DNA of 33,382 nucleotides, taken from positions 1-33,382 of the forward strand of contig CALKHV010000174.1 in the NCBI GenBank assembly GCA_937988865.1. Direction: 5' to 3'. This DNA comes from an uncultured Propionibacteriaceae bacterium. Its GTDB lineage: Bacteria; Actinomycetota; Actinomycetes; Propionibacteriales; Propionibacteriaceae. A model generated the notes under the pieces. That model did no database searches. It was not told the origin of the DNA and saw only the letters and a list, made by a program, of their open reading frames with translations. The position numbers and the translations under genes are program-made. Positions 30,378 to 33,382 of the stretch are shown here, piece by piece (position 1 is the stretch's first letter; each line of letters opens with the position of its first letter).

Positions 30378-32423
30378 TCAGACGTGGACCGGCAGCTTGC
30401 GGCTCCACCAGTCGAGGACCTTCTCGAAACGCTGGCGCCGATGGTGCGGCGTGCCTGAGCGCGACAGCTCGTGGTTCTCACCGGGGAAGATCAGCAACTC
30501 GGCGTCCGCGCCGTTGAGCTTGATCTCGGTGTAATAGCGAAGGGCCTGCGACAAGGGGCAACGCAGGTCCTGCTCGGAGTGCAGGACGAGCGTCGGTGTG
30601 GTGACCTCACCGGTGAACATCATCGGCGACTGGCGGTTGGCCGCCTCGAGGCCCTCGCCGGTGTACTCCGACGAGAAGAACCACCCGATGTCGGACGAGC
30701 CGATGAAGGACGCCGGGTCAAGGTAGCCGCGCTCGACGATGGCACCCTGCCAGCGGTGGTCGTGACCGATGAGCCAGGCGGTCATGTAGCCGCCGTAGGA
30801 GCCACCCATCACGCCGACCCGCTCGCCGTCCAGCCCCGGCACGGTCGCGATCGCGTGGTCGAGGAAGGCGAGGATGTCGACCATGTCGAGGTTGCCCATG
30901 TCGCCCTTGATCACGCGTCCGTGGGCCTGCCCATACCCGAACGATCCGCGCGGGTTGCAGGCCACGACCGCGTAGCCGGCGGACGCGTACACCTGGAACT
31001 CGTCGAACCACGACCCGTGGTAGGCCGCGAACGGACCACCGTGGATGACGAGGAGCACCGGGTGCGGGCCCTCGCCCTCGGGGAGGACGACCCAGCCGTG
31101 AACGGGGTAGTCATCGGGCGCCGTGGCCTCGATCTCGATCGGGGTCAGCACCTTCGCCTGGTCGCGCAGGGAGGCGGAGAAGTCGGTGAGGCGGTCGAGG
31201 ATGCCGTCCGGGCTGACCAGGGCGACGTCGCCGGCCGTGTGATGGTCGGCGAAGGTCACGACGACCTCGTCGGTGCCGGGGACAGGCTCGACGGCCTGCG
31301 TCACGAGTGATCCTTCGAGCACCACCTCGGACGTCCCGTCGGCCAATACGCGCAGCACGCGCGCGTCTCCGCGCACCTCTTCGACGACGAGGACGCCGTC
31401 GAGACCGTCCAGCACGGGACGCGAGGTGATCGCGATCGTCTCGGCGTCCGTCAGTCGGGTGGCTTCGCCACCGGAGGCGGGCATGACGAACAGGCCGGGA
31501 TTGCGTCCGACGAAGTCGCGGCCGCTGGCGCCCATGTCTTCACCGATGAAGAAGAGGAGTTCGCCGTCCTCGCTGACGGCGGGGCCGTCGACGCCCAGGC
31601 GGGACCCGCCGCCCGGATTGGTGAGCCGGACAGGGTCACCGCCGTCGAGGGCGAAGCGGTAGAGGTCGCTGACCAGGTCGGTGTCGGCGGTCTCGTGACG
31701 GCGCGCGACGACGATGACCGAGCGTCCGTCGGCGGCGAAGACCGGCTGCGTGTGGTCGGCGTCCCCCTCGGTGAGCTGGGTCGCCTGCGGGAAGAGGCCG
31801 GTGTCCTGCTCGGCGTCCTCGGCGCTCTCCCCGAGCGTGGCGCGAGCGTCCGCGAGGGCCTTGGCGGCGCGTCCGACGGGCTTGACGGCGGGCTCGGCGA
31901 AGACGTCGGGGACGTCCATGACGAAGACGTGACTGCGCTTGTCAGCGGTGTATCCGAGGCCGTTCATCTGGAACTGGAAGGTGGTGAGGTGGCGGGCGTC
32001 CTCCTGGCCTGGGGAGACGCCGTCGAGGGTGCCGTAGCGTCCCTCCTCGGGGACGCGCGACACGAACGCGAGGTGCCGTGAATCGGGCGAGAAGACGACG
32101 TCGCTGACGCCCAGCTTGCGGTCGGTCACCTGCATCGGCTCGCCGCCGTCGGCGGGCATGAGGAAGAGCTGGGGCTTGCCGTCGGGGGTCGACCGGATGA
32201 AGGCGATCAGGCGACCGTCCGGGGAGAACTTCGGGGACGAGTCGCTGAATCCGCGCGTCAGGCGGCGGGGGGCGTCCCCGTCGAGGGGGACGCGCCACAG
32301 TTGGCCGACGTAGGCGTCCGCGTCGAAGTCGGGACGCGAGGTCGCGACGACCGCCCAGCGGTCGCGCGGGTGGACGGTGGGGGCGGAGACGGACGTGATC
32401 AGGGGCAGATGGTCGGGACGCAT
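30378..32423 (-). CDS. S9-family peptidase (acylaminoacyl/dipeptidyl peptidase type)
   Basis: A 681-residue serine peptidase of the prolyl oligopeptidase clan. An N-terminal beta-propeller (about 1-420) with repeated FSPDGRxIAF-type blades (KFSPDG near 65, VFSPDS near 110) shields a C-terminal alpha/beta-hydrolase. The catalytic triad is S542 in GGSYGGYM, D619 in SEQDLRCP and H651 in GENHELS. No signal peptide is apparent, so it probably trims peptides in the cytosol. TAGTCT (32430-32435) with 6 nt to ATG marks a leaderless start. It is divergent from menB. Confidence 0.93.
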   Translation of the reverse strand: MRPDHLPLITSVSAPTVHPRDRWAVVATSRPDFDADAYVGQLWRVPLDGDAPRRLTRGFSDSSPKFSPDGRLIAFIRSTPDGKPQLFLMPADGGEPMQVTDRKLGVSDVVFSPDSRHLAFVSRVPEEGRYGTLDGVSPGQEDARHLTTFQFQMNGLGYTADKRSHVFVMDVPDVFAEPAVKPVGRAAKALADARATLGESAEDAEQDTGLFPQATQLTEGDADHTQPVFAADGRSVIVVARRHETADTDLVSDLYRFALDGGDPVRLTNPGGGSRLGVDGPAVSEDGELLFFIGEDMGASGRDFVGRNPGLFVMPASGGEATRLTDAETIAITSRPVLDGLDGVLVVEEVRGDARVLRVLADGTSEVVLEGSLVTQAVEPVPGTDEVVVTFADHHTAGDVALVSPDGILDRLTDFSASLRDQAKVLTPIEIEATAPDDYPVHGWVVLPEGEGPHPVLLVIHGGPFAAYHGSWFDEFQVYASAGYAVVACNPRGSFGYGQAHGRVIKGDMGNLDMVDILAFLDHAIATVPGLDGERVGVMGGSYGGYMTAWLIGHDHRWQGAIVERGYLDPASFIGSSDIGWFFSSEYTGEGLEAANRQSPMMFTGEVTTPTLVLHSEQDLRCPLSQALRYYTEIKLNGADAELLIFPGENHELSRSGTPHHRRQRFEKVLDWWSRKLPVHV

Positions 32424-32429
32424 GCACCG

Positions 32430-32435
32430 AGACTA
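32430..32435 (-). promoter_or_regulatory. Leaderless -10 box of the S9 peptidase
   Basis: TAGTCT on the minus strand with 6 nt to ATG at 32423. Confidence 0.55.
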
Positions 32436-32471
32436 TCCATCGTCGGCCGGCCGGTCGGCCCGTGTGCCAGC

Positions 32472-32477
32472 TAGGTT
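32472..32477 (+). promoter_or_regulatory. Leaderless -10 box of menB
   Basis: TAGGTT with a 6-nt gap (TGCCCC) to the menB ATG; no Shine-Dalgarno sequence. Confidence 0.6.
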
Positions 32478-32483
32478 TGCCCC

Positions 32484-33382
32484 ATGCAGCAGCCCTTCAA
32501 GCCGGAACTCTGGGACGTCGTCCCGGGGTTCGATTTCACCGACATCACCTACCACCGCGCGAAGCACGTGCCGGCGGTACGGGTGGCGTTCAACCGTCCC
32601 GAGGTGCGCAACGCGTTCCGTCCGCACACCGTCGACGAGTTGTACACGGCCCTCGAGCACGCGAGGCAGGCGGCGGATGTCGGCTGCGTCCTCATCACCG
32701 GCAACGGACCCAGCGCGAAGGACGGGGGCTGGGCGTTCTGCTCGGGCGGCGACCAGCGCATCCGGGGGCGGGCCGGCTACCAGTACGAGGAGGGGTCGGA
32801 GGGTCCCAACACGGGGGCTGCGGCACCGTCGCCGCTGGACGCCGCCAAACTCGGACGCCTGCACATCCTCGAGGTGCAGCGACTCATCAGGTTCATGCCC
32901 AAGGTGGTGATCGCCCTGGTGAACGGGTGGGCGGCCGGGGGTGGGCACTCGCTGCACGTGGTGTGCGACCTGACACTGGCGTCCGCGGAGCACGCGAAGT
33001 TCAAGCAGACGGACGCCGATGTCGGCAGCTTCGACGCCGGTTTCGGTTCGGCCTATCTGGCCCGTCAGGTCGGGCAGAAGGTGGCTCGGGAGATCTTCTT
33101 CCTCGGGGACACCTACGACGCCCAGCGGGCGTACGAGATGGGGACGGTCAACAAGGTCGTGCCCCACGAGTCGCTCGAGGACGAGGGGCTGGAGTGGGCG
33201 GCCAAGATCTGCGGGAAGTCGCCGACGGCGCAGCGGATGCTGAAGTACGCCTTCAATGCGATCGACGACGGTCTGATCGGCCAGCAGGTCTTCGCGGGTG
33301 AGACCACCCGACTGGCCTACATGACCGACGAGGCGGTCGAGGGACGCGACTCGTTCCTGCAGAAGCGTCCGCCGGACTGGAG
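32484..33382 (+). CDS. menB: 1,4-Dihydroxy-2-naphthoyl-CoA synthase (3' end cut by window)
   Basis: At least 299 residues of a crotonase-fold enzyme that closes the second ring in menaquinone synthesis. Oxyanion-hole and substrate motifs are FCSGGDQ (85-91), GWAAGGGHS (148-156) and QTDADVGSFDAGFGSAYL (175-192). D177 occupies the position of Gly156 in the E. coli enzyme, which marks the bicarbonate-independent, Mycobacterium-like type, and D184 matches the conserved catalytic Asp. The frame runs off the window at the usual ...KRPPDW end, so only a few residues are missing. Its product supplies the quinol pool that NrfH oxidises. Confidence 0.94.
   Translation, partial: MQQPFKPELWDVVPGFDFTDITYHRAKHVPAVRVAFNRPEVRNAFRPHTVDELYTALEHARQAADVGCVLITGNGPSAKDGGWAFCSGGDQRIRGRAGYQYEEGSEGPNTGAAAPSPLDAAKLGRLHILEVQRLIRFMPKVVIALVNGWAAGGGHSLHVVCDLTLASAEHAKFKQTDADVGSFDAGFGSAYLARQVGQKVAREIFFLGDTYDAQRAYEMGTVNKVVPHESLEDEGLEWAAKICGKSPTAQRMLKYAFNAIDDGLIGQQVFAGETTRLAYMTDEAVEGRDSFLQKRPPDW

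Overview
The window is chromosomal DNA from a high-GC (roughly 68% by eye) Gram-positive actinobacterium. Supporting genes are a bacterial proteasome activator (Bpa), a GTP-type PEP carboxykinase, a Mycobacterium-type MenB and a four-helix LytR-CpsA-Psr protein. Most start codons sit 6 nt behind a TANNNT -10 box, which is the leaderless style of actinobacteria. Propionibacteriaceae or a near relative is my best guess, but sequence alone does not prove it. I see no insertion sequence, phage gene, CRISPR array or plasmid function.

Layout. 1-3.3 kb: an HNH-like protein, convergent with an arcA (arginine deiminase)-YdcF/SanA pair, then pheA. 3.3-7.1 kb: a PAP2-lipid kinase fusion, serS and a Cof-type HAD phosphatase. 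7.1-9.1 kb: Bpa and a divergent GalT-like DUF4921 protein. 9.2-13 kb: a heterodimeric ABC exporter whose second ATP site is entirely degenerate. 13.1-19.2 kb: an ammonifying nitrite reductase island: nrfH-nrfA, a terminator, then a TPR protein, Ccs1/ResB, CcsB/ResC and a TlpA/ResA thioredoxin (System II cytochrome c maturation) in tightly overlapping order. 19.2-22.4 kb: argG behind a palindromic ArgR-like operator, a quinone oxidoreductase, tRNA-Ser(UGA) and a small membrane protein. 22.4-26.1 kb: an LCP protein, a secreted BNR_4-type beta-propeller protein that looks foreign, and tRNA-Ser(GCU). 26.1-33.4 kb: pckG, tRNA-Arg(ACG), a tocopherol-cyclase-family protein, a glycerophosphodiesterase, an S9 peptidase and a 3'-truncated menB.

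How the genes work together. NrfH takes electrons from menaquinol, whose synthesis needs MenB, and passes them to NrfA, which reduces nitrite to ammonium. The four downstream genes are expected to attach the nine haems of NrfH and NrfA outside the membrane; no CcdA/DsbD-type thiol shuttle is in view. The rest are housekeeping and cell-envelope genes.

The strongest unexplained signal spans the whole window. The non-palindromic hexamer GGACGC (complement GCGTCC) occurs about 9-10 times per kb in both orientations, against about 1.5 per kb expected from base composition. It appears to dictate codon choice (nine of ten Gly-Arg pairs in one ABC subunit are GGA CGC), it forms inverted pairs in the stems of two terminators, and it is sparse in the foreign-looking BNR_4 gene. 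This resembles DNA-uptake-sequence, HIP1 or Chi-like genome signatures and deserves a genome-wide test.
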